In this document: in pieces, positions 1 through 7,013 of the stretch
Layout: each line of letters starts with the position of its first letter
How positions within the stretch are numbered: the first letter of the stretch is position 1
Assembly (NCBI GenBank): GCA_028691625.1
Contig: JAQUYZ010000019.1
Coordinates: forward strand, 1-11,614
Direction: 5' to 3'
From: Eubacteriales bacterium
GTDB lineage: Bacteria; Bacillota; Clostridia; Peptostreptococcales; Anaerovoracaceae
DNA: 11,614 nt
Translations under genes and position numbers: made by a program
The notes under the pieces: generated by a model
Told to the model about the DNA's origin: nothing
Databases searched by the model: none
What the model saw: the letters and a program-made list of their open reading frames with translations, nothing else

Positions 1-4
1 CCTA

Positions 5-33
5 ATTATACAGGCTTGTCCTTTCCCTGTCGC
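5..33 (-). promoter_or_regulatory. Putative sigma-A promoter reading out of the left edge
   Basis: On the minus strand a perfect TATAAT (5-10) lies 17 bases downstream of GCGACA (28-33), which matches four of six -35 consensus bases. It lies about 60 bases beyond the end of thiI and points out of the window, so it would serve a gene whose start is not visible here. No clear terminator with a U-tract separates it from thiI. The call rests on sequence match only. Confidence 0.45.
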
Positions 34-90
34 TAAGAGATTCGGGGGATTTGATTCTATTTTTGTCGAAATAGGCGGCAGGCGCTATCA

Positions 91-1281
91 TCATTCTGCG
101 GGGTAAATGGTGATTGTTTCTTTGGATGCAACGGCGTCCGCAACCAATTGTTCCACTTCCAGTCTGCTTTCCGATACCAAAATCTTTGCAAGCTTTGGCT
201 TCGTTGCCGGATGTTTGGGAAGAAATACAGTACAACAGTCTTCGTAAGGCAATATCGAGGTTTCAAAGGTGCCGATATTTTTCGCGATATCCATGATGTC
301 TACCTTATCCATGGCAATGAGCGGCCTCATGACCGGCATTTGAACGGACTGATCGGTAACCACCAATGCTTCCGCAGTCTGGCTGGCTACCTGTCCCAGA
401 TTTTCTCCCGTGATCAGCATGCAGCAGTCGGTTTCCTGCGCGACCTTTTCGGCAATTTTCATCATGAACCGACGCACCAGAATCGTTGTTTCTTCTTCCG
501 GACAGTTTTGTACGATCAGCTCCTGAATTGGCAGAAGATTGATGACATGCATCTTGAATCTGCCGCAGTAACCTGCAACGATGCCAGCAAGATCGACGAC
601 CTTTTCCCTGGCTCTTTCGCTTGTATATGGATAAGAATGGAAATGAACAGCTTCAATCAGCATTCCCCGTTTGGCCATCAGCCAGGCTGCGACCGGGCTG
701 TCGATCCCGCCGGACAGCAGGATCATTCCCTTCCCGTTGGTACCAAGAGGCAGACCGCCGAAACCCGAAATTTTCTGCTCATAAATATAGGATTTATCTT
801 TTCTTACATCAACAAACAGCAGACAATCAGGATTGTGCACATCCACCTTCAAAACCTTGCAGCCGATCAGCACCTTTGCCCCTATGGTCTTCGCAATATC
901 GGGCGATTTGACAGGGAAATTCTTGTCTGCACGTTTTGCGTCCACCTTAAAGGTTTTTACACCCTTTTTTTCGATCAAACGCAGCATATATTCCACCGCT
1001 GCTTGTCCGATCTCGTCCATATCGGATACTGTTTCAACAGCCGGACTGATGGAAGCAACACCGAAAACCCTGGAGATATCTCCGACGATCAGGTCGGCAT
1101 CAAATTCTTTTTGTGCCCTTACGAAAATGAGTCCCTCATTTCTCTTGACCTCTATTCCGGGATACTTTTTCAGCGCACGTTTGATACGGTCAACCAGCAT
1201 TCTTTCAAAATATGGTTTATTCAGCCCTTTCAGCGCAACTTCACCGCATCTTACGATAAACGTATTTCTATCTTCTATCAT
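91..1281 (-). CDS. thiI: tRNA 4-thiouridine sulfurtransferase ThiI (no rhodanese domain)
   Basis: ThiI adenylates uridine 8 of tRNA with ATP and replaces the oxygen with sulfur; in some bacteria it also feeds sulfur to thiamine thiazole synthesis. The 396-residue product has an N-terminal ferredoxin-like and THUMP region (about residues 1-165), then a PP-loop ATPase domain with SGGIDSP at 190-196, TGENLGQVASQT at 291-302 and YEDCC at 346-350, whose cysteines are candidates for carrying sulfur. It ends near residue 396, about the length of Bacillus ThiI, so it lacks the C-terminal rhodanese domain of the E. coli protein. It must therefore get persulfide directly from a partner desulfurase, which fits the gene immediately upstream. 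The ATG overlaps the TGA of that gene (ATGA), implying translational coupling; its own ribosome binding site is weak. Cytoplasmic. Confidence 0.97.
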   Translation of the reverse strand: MIEDRNTFIVRCGEVALKGLNKPYFERMLVDRIKRALKKYPGIEVKRNEGLIFVRAQKEFDADLIVGDISRVFGVASISPAVETVSDMDEIGQAAVEYMLRLIEKKGVKTFKVDAKRADKNFPVKSPDIAKTIGAKVLIGCKVLKVDVHNPDCLLFVDVRKDKSYIYEQKISGFGGLPLGTNGKGMILLSGGIDSPVAAWLMAKRGMLIEAVHFHSYPYTSERAREKVVDLAGIVAGYCGRFKMHVINLLPIQELIVQNCPEEETTILVRRFMMKIAEKVAQETDCCMLITGENLGQVASQTAEALVVTDQSVQMPVMRPLIAMDKVDIMDIAKNIGTFETSILPYEDCCTVFLPKHPATKPKLAKILVSESRLEVEQLVADAVASKETITIYPAE

Positions 1282-2438
1282 CTGAAACTACCTAACTTTC
1301 TAAATTTCTGAACCGCATTTTTTAATTGAACGAGAACATAATCCATTTCTTTGATCGTGTTAAACTCACAAAAGCTGAACCGGATCGCTCCTTCTATTTC
1401 TTGATCAGACCGCCCCATTGCTTTTAAAACATGGCTTTGTCCCTTCTTGTTTGAGGAACAGGCTGAACCGGTCGATACATAAATCTCCGACTGCTCAAGC
1501 GTATGAAGAAGTACCTCACCCCGCACACCCAGAAAACTAATGTTTAAAATAGAGGCGCTGCCCTCCCCGAAACTGTTAAAAAGGACATCCGGAATCTCTT
1601 CGCGGATTCCCTTCGTCAGATAAGTTTTTACCGTTCTCATTGATTCTATCCGCTGATCCATATTCCTGCGGCATAATTCTGCCGCAACCCCAAATCCTGC
1701 GATTGCAGGTACATTCTCTGTGCCTGACCGCAATCCGCGTTCCTGCCCGCCGCCAAAAAGATACGGTCCGACTCTGAGCCCTTTTCTGATATAGAGTGCA
1801 CCCGCACCCTTCGGTCCGTGAATCTTGTGACCGCTGACAGAAAGCAAGTCGATCTCGCCGATTTGTATCGGGTACTTTCCATAGGACTGGACCGCATCGG
1901 TATGCAACAGGATTTCCGAGCCGAGCTGATTCCCGGTTCTTTTTCTCAATTCACTGATCTCCGATATTGGCTGGACTGATCCCACCTCGTTGTTCACCTG
2001 CATGACCGAGATCAAAATGGTCCGGTTATCCAGTACACTTTCCAGTGCCTGCATATTGACGATGCCGTTTTCGTCAACGGGAAGATACTCCACCCGGAAG
2101 CCTGACTCTTCAAGCCTTCTGCAGCTTTCCAAAACAGCAGGATGTTCAATCTGAGAAGTTATGATTTTATCTCCCCTTCTTTTTCTGGCCAGCGCTGCTC
2201 CAAAAATAGCCATATTATCCGCTTCGGTTCCGCCTGAGGTAAAACAGAATTCCTCCTCCTTTGCGCCCAAAGAGAGGGCAATGGATTTCCTTGCGCCCTT
2301 CATGGCTTTCTCTGCAGTCATTCCCATCCGATGCAAAGAAGAAGGATTCCCGTAGTGGGTATCCATATATCTGACCATTTCCGCAATTACTGCATCATAC
2401 GGTCGTGTCGTCGCACTATTGTCCAAATAAACAAACAT
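1278..2438 (-). CDS. Cysteine desulfurase (NifS/IscS-like), ThiI partner
   Basis: A pyridoxal-phosphate enzyme of aminotransferase class V that converts cysteine to alanine and leaves a persulfide on an active-site cysteine. Visible hallmarks in the 386 residues are the N-terminal YLDNSATT (4-11), IEHPA with His99 stacking on the cofactor, HTDAVQ (Asp181), SGHKIHGPKG with the Schiff-base Lys205, RSGTEN (237-242) and the catalytic Cys327 in STGSACSS. The loop is that of the NifS/IscS class rather than SufS. It lies directly before thiI with a four-base overlap and no iscU-like scaffold gene follows, so its main job is probably to supply sulfur for tRNA thiolation, as for the Bacillus nifZ-thiI pair; a wider iron-sulfur role cannot be excluded. 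The ATG has AGAGAGG five bases upstream. Confidence 0.95.
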   Translation of the reverse strand: MFVYLDNSATTRPYDAVIAEMVRYMDTHYGNPSSLHRMGMTAEKAMKGARKSIALSLGAKEEEFCFTSGGTEADNMAIFGAALARKRRGDKIITSQIEHPAVLESCRRLEESGFRVEYLPVDENGIVNMQALESVLDNRTILISVMQVNNEVGSVQPISEISELRKRTGNQLGSEILLHTDAVQSYGKYPIQIGEIDLLSVSGHKIHGPKGAGALYIRKGLRVGPYLFGGGQERGLRSGTENVPAIAGFGVAAELCRRNMDQRIESMRTVKTYLTKGIREEIPDVLFNSFGEGSASILNISFLGVRGEVLLHTLEQSEIYVSTGSACSSNKKGQSHVLKAMGRSDQEIEGAIRFSFCEFNTIKEMDYVLVQLKNAVQKFRKLGSFR

Positions 2439-2453
2439 TTTTTCCTCTCTATG

Positions 2454-2479
2454 AAAGAAGAGGCCTGAGCCTCTTCTTT
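2454..2479. terminator. Hairpin between rny and the cysteine desulfurase gene
   Basis: A perfect 11-base-pair stem (AAAGAAGAGGC, 2454-2464, with its complement 2469-2479) closes a four-base loop. On the minus strand it begins inside the rny stop codon and its 3' arm ends in CUUCUUU with no further U run, so it looks like a partial terminator, a processing site or a 3'-end stabiliser for rny mRNA. On the plus strand it is followed by ATTTTG, the better terminator context, and could stop antisense transcription heading into rny. The desulfurase ribosome binding site lies just downstream of the hairpin on the minus strand. Confidence 0.6.
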
Positions 2480-4019
2480 ATTTTGCGTATTCGATTGCTC
2501 TTGTTTCTCTTATTACATTGACCTTGATCTGTCCCGGGTATTCCAGTTCGCTTTCGATCTTCTTGCTGATCTCTCTTGCCAGGAATACAATTTCTTCGTC
2601 GTTCATCTCTTCCGGTCTGGCTATGATTCTGATCTCACGGCCGGCCTGAATTGCAAAAGATCGTTCCACTCCGGGTGTTGTGTTGGCGATTTCCTCAAGT
2701 TTTTGAAGCCTCTTGATGTAGGTTTCCAGAGTTTCTCTTCTGGCTCCCGGCCTTGCGGCTGATAATGCGTCTGCTGCTGCAATCAGCACTGCTTCCATGC
2801 TCTTTGGTTCGTAATCGCCGTGGTGGGCAGCCATTCCATTGATGATCGTTTCCGATTCCTTATACTTTCTTAACAGGTCGATTCCGATATCAACGTGAGT
2901 TCCTTCCACCTCATGGTCAATAGATTTTCCGATGTCGTGGAGTAAGCCGGCTCTCTTGGCGGTCTTAATATCAAGTCCCAATTCTCCTGCCATCAAACCT
3001 GCCAGATGTGCAACTTCCACCGAATGCTTCAGGACATTTTGTCCATAACTTGTTCTGTATTTTAATCTTCCAAGTAGTTTGATCAATTCCGGATGAAGAT
3101 TATGTATGCCCACCTCAAATGTCGCCTGCTCACCTTCTTCCTTTATGATGTTGTTGACTTCTTTTTCTGCTTTCTCAACCATCTCTTCGATTCTCGCAGG
3201 ATGGATTCTGCCATCTACGATGAGTTTTTCAAGAGCCACTCTCGCAATTTCTCTTCTGACAGGATCAAAACCGGATAAAATAACAGCCTCCGGCGTATCA
3301 TCGATAATCAAATCAATTCCGGTCAGCGTTTCGATCGCCCTGATGTTTCTTCCTTCTCTTCCGATGATTCTTCCCTTCATCTCATCATTCGGGAGCGGTA
3401 CTACCGAAACAGTGCTCTCTGCGACATGATCTGCCGCGCATCTCTGTATTGCCCCGGTAATAATTTCTTTCGCTTTTTTATCGGCTTCTTCCTTTGCTTT
3501 GGACTCGATATCCTTGATCATCACAGATGCTTCATATCGTATCTCTTTTTCAATATTGGACAGTAAAATATTTTTTGCATCCTCCACTGTGTAACCGGAG
3601 ATTCTTTCCAGTTCCTCTATTTGCTTCGAGATAAATCCATCCAGCTCATGTTGTTTCTCAATAATTGTTTGTTCTTTTTGTGTAATGCCTTCTTCTTTCT
3701 TTTCCAGGTTCTCTGTTTTTCGATCAATCGCTTCTTCCTTTTGAATCAATCTTTTTTCTGATCTTTGGATTTCAGCTCTTCTTTCTCTGATTTCGCGCTC
3801 AACTTCACTTCTCATTCTGTGCGCTTCTTCTTTTGCTTCAATGGTTATTTCCTTCTTAATGGTTTCCGATCTGTTTTCAGCATCGAGGATCATATTCTTC
3901 GCTTTCTGTTCCGCACTTCCAATTGCTTTTTCTCCTACAGTTTTTCTGAATATATATCCAACCAGCAGCCCTAAGGCTAAGGCAACAATTCCAATGAGTA
4001 TTCCAATTCCTATACTTAT
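2478..4019 (-). CDS. rny: Ribonuclease Y, apparent AUA start
   Basis: RNase Y is the membrane-anchored endoribonuclease that initiates mRNA decay in many Firmicutes. From the start chosen here the protein has 513 residues, the usual length: a transmembrane segment (about 3-23, rich in Ile, Gly, Leu) ending in YIFRK, a long charged coiled coil (about 30-195), a KH domain with [12 protein letters not shown] at 216-227, and an HD domain with His332 and LLHDIGK (His361-Asp362). The first ATG in frame (3891-3893) would remove the membrane anchor and lacks a clear ribosome binding site. No ATG, GTG or TTG exists in frame between it and the upstream stop near 4050. A perfect AAGGAGG (4029-4035) sits nine bases before ATA (4017-4019), which I take as the start codon. 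ATA at 4011-4013 is an alternative but too far from the site. A sequencing error changing ATG to ATA is possible. Confidence 0.93.
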   Translation of the reverse strand: MSIGIGILIGIVALALGLLVGYIFRKTVGEKAIGSAEQKAKNMILDAENRSETIKKEITIEAKEEAHRMRSEVEREIRERRAEIQRSEKRLIQKEEAIDRKTENLEKKEEGITQKEQTIIEKQHELDGFISKQIEELERISGYTVEDAKNILLSNIEKEIRYEASVMIKDIESKAKEEADKKAKEIITGAIQRCAADHVAESTVSVVPLPNDEMKGRIIGREGRNIRAIETLTGIDLIIDDTPEAVILSGFDPVRREIARVALEKLIVDGRIHPARIEEMVEKAEKEVNNIIKEEGEQATFEVGIHNLHPELIKLLGRLKYRTSYGQNVLKHSVEVAHLAGLMAGELGLDIKTAKRAGLLHDIGKSIDHEVEGTHVDIGIDLLRKYKESETIINGMAAHHGDYEPKSMEAVLIAAADALSAARPGARRETLETYIKRLQKLEEIANTTPGVERSFAIQAGREIRIIARPEEMNDEEIVFLAREISKKIESELEYPGQIKVNVIRETRAIEYAK

Positions 4020-4028
4020 GTTAACACA

Positions 4029-4035
4029 CCTCCTT
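4029..4035 (-). promoter_or_regulatory. Ribosome binding site that fixes the rny start
   Basis: AAGGAGG on the minus strand is a full anti-Shine-Dalgarno match. Nine bases follow it before ATA (4017-4019). The two GTG triplets that overlap the region run into TAA within two or three codons, so neither can begin RNase Y. The only in-frame near-cognate codon at workable distance is ATA. Confidence 0.8.
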
Positions 4036-4060
4036 ATCTTGATTTTTTTTTACTTTTGAA

Positions 4061-4080
4061 CGCCCTAAGAACATCGGGCG
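4061..4080 (-). promoter_or_regulatory. Small GC-rich hairpin in the rny leader
   Basis: In the predicted rny 5' leader, CGCCC (4076-4080) can pair with GGGCG (4061-4065) around a 10-base loop in otherwise AT-rich RNA. No U-tract follows; instead a run of nine A (4043-4051) lies between it and the ribosome binding site. It may act as a 5' structural element, but this is inference from five base pairs. Confidence 0.35.
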
Positions 4081-4113
4081 AATTACTAAATATCAGCATT
4101 ACGTAATTACATA

Positions 4114-4143
4114 TTGATATAACTACACAATATATATTATAAT
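4114..4143 (+). promoter_or_regulatory. rodA-direction promoter, half of a bidirectional promoter
   Basis: TTGATA (4114-4119, five of six consensus bases) and a perfect TATAAT (4138-4143) are separated by 18 bases. Transcription would start near 4150, giving a leader of roughly 106 bases before the rodA ATG. Its -10 overlaps the -10 of the rny promoter by four bases inside the palindrome ATTATAAT (4136-4143). Confidence 0.75.
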
Positions 4144-4165
4144 GTTTATCGTGGCTGAATGTCAA
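4136..4165 (-). promoter_or_regulatory. rny promoter, half of a bidirectional promoter
   Basis: On the minus strand a perfect TTGACA (4160-4165) and a perfect TATAAT (4136-4141) are 18 bases apart, a near-ideal sigma-A promoter. Transcription would begin near 4129 and give an rny leader of about 110 bases. Its geometry mirrors the opposite promoter exactly about the centre of ATTATAAT. Confidence 0.85.
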
Positions 4166-4186
4166 GTTGAAATAGCCGGCGTTCAT

Positions 4187-4220
4187 AGTGATATTTTCCA
4201 TAAAATCACTGTTTATGGAA
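4187..4220 (+). promoter_or_regulatory. Two mutually exclusive hairpins in the rodA leader
   Basis: Between the predicted start of transcription and the rodA ATG, AGTGAT (4187-4192) can pair with ATCACT (4205-4210). Alternatively TTCCATAAA (4196-4204) pairs perfectly over nine bases with TTTATGGAA (4212-4220) around a seven-base loop. The second hairpin uses the loop of the first and takes its own loop from the first's 3' arm, so they cannot form together. Only four T follow (4221-4224), so it would be a weak terminator at best. No known riboswitch class is recognised. Confidence 0.4.
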
Positions 4221-4255
4221 TTTTGTCCGGATAGAAATAAAGAAGGTATCAAACC

Positions 4256-5362
4256 ATGGATTATTTTAAAAATTTACTTAAAAATATAGATAAAGTTCTT
4301 CTGTTCCTTCCGGTTTGCTTTGCCGTGATCAGCATCATCATGGTTGGGAGCACTTCCTATGAGGGTCAGTTTATCATTACAAAGGATATTACAGTGCAAT
4401 TTGCCGCCTATTGCCTTGGTACTGCAGCACTATTTATTGTTCTTTTATTTAACTATAAGACCTTTGAGAGTCTGGAAAAGCTCATCTATGCGGCCTCTAT
4501 CCTTTTTCTTTTGACGGTTTACATTCCCGGTTTGGGAGTGGAGCATTACGGTGCCCGCGCCTGGGTAGATCTTGGCCCCATTGATATGCAGCCCTCAGAG
4601 CTTGTTAAGATTTCCTTTGTGCTTGTCTTTGCAAGTTATCTGACAAGAAACCGCGGCTCATTATATACCTTGAAAGGTGTCGGATGGGCATTGCTCTACG
4701 CCGGACCGTTTATCGCTATAATATTGAAAGAAGATCTGGGGACCGCGGTGGTTATGTGTTTCATGACAGTCATCATGATATTCTGCGCCGGTATTGATTA
4801 TAAGCTCTTTGCGAAGCTGGGCGGTGTTTTCCTGATTTCTATGCCAATCCTGTACCGCTTTATGGCTTCTCATCAAAAGGAACGAATCGATGCATTTCTG
4901 CATCCGGACAACCTTTCCCTTGCCGGAAACTATCAGGTATGGAACTCCAAGGTGGCGATCGGATCGGGCGGCCTCCTTGGAAAAGGCCTTTTCGAAGGAA
5001 CCCAAAAGGAGTTGAAATTCCTTCCCGTTCAAAAGTCAGATTTCATCTTCTCTGTTATCGTCGAAGAGCTTGGAATGATCGGCGGTGCCGTCGTCATCCT
5101 TTTTTATACCGTTTTTCTCTACCGAATGTTAAAAATTGCGAATAATGCAAAGGATATGTATGGGTCTCTGATCGTGATCGGTATTCTGGCAATGTTCTGC
5201 TTCCAGATCTTCGAAAACATTGCTATGGCAATGGGTATTATGCCGGTAACAGGGATTACCCTGCCGTTTATCAGCTATGGCGGATCTTCCGTTGTCGCTA
5301 ATATGATTGCGCTGGGCATCGTATTAAACGTCGGCATCAGAAGCAAAATTATTAATTTCTAA
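4256..5362 (+). CDS. rodA: SEDS peptidoglycan polymerase, RodA-like
   Basis: RodA/FtsW-family proteins polymerise lipid II into glycan strands in the cytoplasmic membrane and work with a class B PBP. The 368-residue protein is almost entirely hydrophobic helices, about ten, beginning near residue 13. Family signatures are GARAWVDLG (99-107), QPSELVK (112-118), LKEDLGTA (157-164), GSGGLLGKGL (236-245), SDFIFSVIVEELG (261-273) with Asp262 matching the proposed catalytic Asp, and the C-terminal MPVTGITLPFISYGGSS (329-345). RodA is preferred over FtsW because of this cluster's elongation genes and the absence of a long C-terminal tail, but sequence alone does not fully separate them. The ATG at 4256 follows AGAAGG by nine bases. 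The gene diverges from rny and is 17 bases upstream of the ClC gene. Its natural partner PBP2 is encoded nearby on the other strand. Confidence 0.93.
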   Translation: MDYFKNLLKNIDKVLLFLPVCFAVISIIMVGSTSYEGQFIITKDITVQFAAYCLGTAALFIVLLFNYKTFESLEKLIYAASILFLLTVYIPGLGVEHYGARAWVDLGPIDMQPSELVKISFVLVFASYLTRNRGSLYTLKGVGWALLYAGPFIAIILKEDLGTAVVMCFMTVIMIFCAGIDYKLFAKLGGVFLISMPILYRFMASHQKERIDAFLHPDNLSLAGNYQVWNSKVAIGSGGLLGKGLFEGTQKELKFLPVQKSDFIFSVIVEELGMIGGAVVILFYTVFLYRMLKIANNAKDMYGSLIVIGILAMFCFQIFENIAMAMGIMPVTGITLPFISYGGSSVVANMIALGIVLNVGIRSKIINF

Positions 5363-5379
5363 ATAATACGGAGCATACA

Positions 5380-6942
5380 ATGAGTATTAAAAATGATTAT
5401 CATAGAGTAATTCACACCCACCACAGGAAATTAACTATTGTTTATAAAAGTATTTTAGTCGGATTATTTGTTGGAATTGTCACCATATTGTATCGTTTAT
5501 CCCTTACCATTGCCGAAGAATACAGTTTCACAATCTTTTCTTATGTGAGTGGGCATCGTAGTTTTATTTTTCCGCTTTTTATTATATTAGGAATTTTAGG
5601 CTGGTCAATTGGCCATCTCGTCAGGAAATATCCGGTGATCAGCGGCAGCGGGATTCCCCAGGTAAGGGGACAGCTCCTGGGTTATTTCAAAAATCCTTGG
5701 GTTTCAACATTATTTGCGAAGTTTATCGGCGGTACAGTAACGATACTAGCAGGTCTGTCCGTCGGCCGCGAAGGCCCATCTATCCAACTTGGAGCAACAA
5801 CCGCCCACGGAATAGGAGGCTTTCTAGCTGCAACCAGAACCGAAAGAAAGATATTAATAGCCAGCGGTGCGAGTGCAGGGCTAGCGGTAGCATTCAATGC
5901 CCCCCTTGCCGGTGTGATGTTTGCCCTTGAAGAAATATTCAAGTATTTTTCCCCGACCATATTGTTAGCAACGATCACCTCCGCTGTGACAGCTGATTTC
6001 ATCTCAACAATGATCTTCGGATTGGAACCTGTTTTCGACTTTGCATTGCAGGGCACCATTCCGATCAGTCATTATTGGCTTATTGTTGTCCTCGGCATTA
6101 TTGTTGGTATTTCCGGTGCATTCTACAATTATGCGCTGATAAAAACCGTTGCTCTTTCCAGGACCATATCTTCATTCAATAAAAATTTAAAATTCATAGT
6201 ACCCTTCCTGATTGCCGGTATTCTGGGACTCACCTTTCCGATCGTACTTGGCGGCGGCAGCCATATTATTGAAGTATTGAGTCTGAACAATAGTATACAA
6301 TGGCTTCTTTTAGTGCTCGGGGTTAAATTCCTGTTTTCCATGATCAGCTATGGCTCTGGAGCACCCGGCGGTATTTTTTTCCCGCTGCTCGTAATCGGAT
6401 CGCTGATTGGAGGACTCTTCGGTAATATCGCCATATCGTCATTGGGAATTAATCCTGATTTATTTTTCAATTTTATTGTTTTAGCCATGGCCGGCTTTTT
6501 TACAGCGATTGTCAGGGCTCCAATTACGGGGGTCATCTTATTAACAGAAATGACCGGTTCTTTCAGTCAGCTTCTACCCCTGACTGTAGTATCCATTATT
6601 GCATACATAACCGCAGATCTGTTGAAAAGTACACCAATTTACGAGTCATTGCTGGACCTCCAGATGAGTAATAACATGGTTGAGCATGAAGAGAATGATG
6701 TTTTCAGGAAAACAACTTTCGAAGCAGTTGTCCATCACGGCTCTGAAATCGAGGGCCAGTGCCTGAAGAATTTCTCTTTTCCGCTGGGCAGCCTGGTGAT
6801 TGCGATACGTCGCCACGGAAAGGATATCACGCCCAACGGGATGACAAGCATTCAAGCCGAAGACTATTTAGTTGTTCTCACAAGCATAAAGGATGAAGCT
6901 GCCGTAAGAAAAATAGTGGAAAAAATGACCGGAAGTTCTTGA
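5380..6942 (+). CDS. ClC-family chloride/proton antiporter with C-terminal TrkA-C domain
   Basis: The 520-residue protein is a ClC transporter of the inner membrane. Selectivity motifs are GSGIP (89-93), GREGP (129-133) with the gating Glu131, and GGIFFP (330-335); Tyr421 in TPIY matches the anion-coordinating tyrosine of E. coli ClcA. The internal proton glutamate is present (Glu185 in FALEEIF), so a 2 Cl-/H+ exchanger is more likely than a channel. GREGP rather than the altered motif of fluoride exporters argues against CLC-F. After the last helix, residues about 440-518 form a TrkA-C (RCK-C) domain, which in related proteins binds a small ligand and may gate transport. The start has CGGAG six bases upstream and the gene lies 17 bases after rodA, so they probably share a transcript. 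A link between wall synthesis and anion or pH balance is only inference. Confidence 0.93.
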   Translation: MSIKNDYHRVIHTHHRKLTIVYKSILVGLFVGIVTILYRLSLTIAEEYSFTIFSYVSGHRSFIFPLFIILGILGWSIGHLVRKYPVISGSGIPQVRGQLLGYFKNPWVSTLFAKFIGGTVTILAGLSVGREGPSIQLGATTAHGIGGFLAATRTERKILIASGASAGLAVAFNAPLAGVMFALEEIFKYFSPTILLATITSAVTADFISTMIFGLEPVFDFALQGTIPISHYWLIVVLGIIVGISGAFYNYALIKTVALSRTISSFNKNLKFIVPFLIAGILGLTFPIVLGGGSHIIEVLSLNNSIQWLLLVLGVKFLFSMISYGSGAPGGIFFPLLVIGSLIGGLFGNIAISSLGINPDLFFNFIVLAMAGFFTAIVRAPITGVILLTEMTGSFSQLLPLTVVSIIAYITADLLKSTPIYESLLDLQMSNNMVEHEENDVFRKTTFEAVVHHGSEIEGQCLKNFSFPLGSLVIAIRRHGKDITPNGMTSIQAEDYLVVLTSIKDEAAVRKIVEKMTGSS

Positions 6943-6973
6943 TTGCACTTTCAGTTACTATCAATCTTGAACG

Positions 6974-7013
6974 GAAAGGGCGGTCTTAAAATTTAAGGCC
7001 GCCCTTTCGTTTT
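6974..7013. terminator. Shared terminator between convergent ClC and minD genes
   Basis: A long inverted repeat starts at 6974 (GAAAGGGCGG) and ends at 7008, with up to 17 pairs including one G-U and an AT-rich top that leaves a small loop. On the plus strand it is followed by CG and TTTT. On the minus strand it begins three bases after the minD stop codon. It most likely ends both transcripts. The U-tract is modest on the plus side and poor on the minus side. Confidence 0.85.

Noticed and set aside
54..83. CTATTT/AAATAG hairpin downstream of thiI as a terminator
   Set aside because: The six-pair stem is AT-rich with no U-tract after it, too weak to call.
2..235. Open frame of 77 codons on the minus strand at the left edge
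   Set aside because: It starts inside thiI in another frame and continues only 90 bases past it; no family resemblance.
148..1311. Long open frame of 387 codons on the plus strand opposite thiI
   Set aside because: It covers thiI almost exactly in antisense, and its product is rich in His, Cys, Gln, Arg and Phe with no recognisable domain or ribosome binding site, as expected of a shadow frame.
3891..3893. ATG at 3893 as the rny start (471 residues)
   Set aside because: It would remove the membrane anchor and the first part of the coiled coil, and it has no ribosome binding site, whereas the upstream frame gives full family length behind a perfect AAGGAGG.
4043..4051. Run of nine T (A on the rny mRNA) as a programmed slippage site
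   Set aside because: It lies in the untranslated leader, before the ribosome binding site, so slippage would not alter a protein; it is likely simple AT-rich leader sequence.
4034..4252. Open frame of 72 codons on the minus strand in the rny-rodA interval
   Set aside because: It begins with TTG upstream of the rny promoter, spans both promoter elements and has no ribosome binding site, so most of it would not be transcribed as one message.
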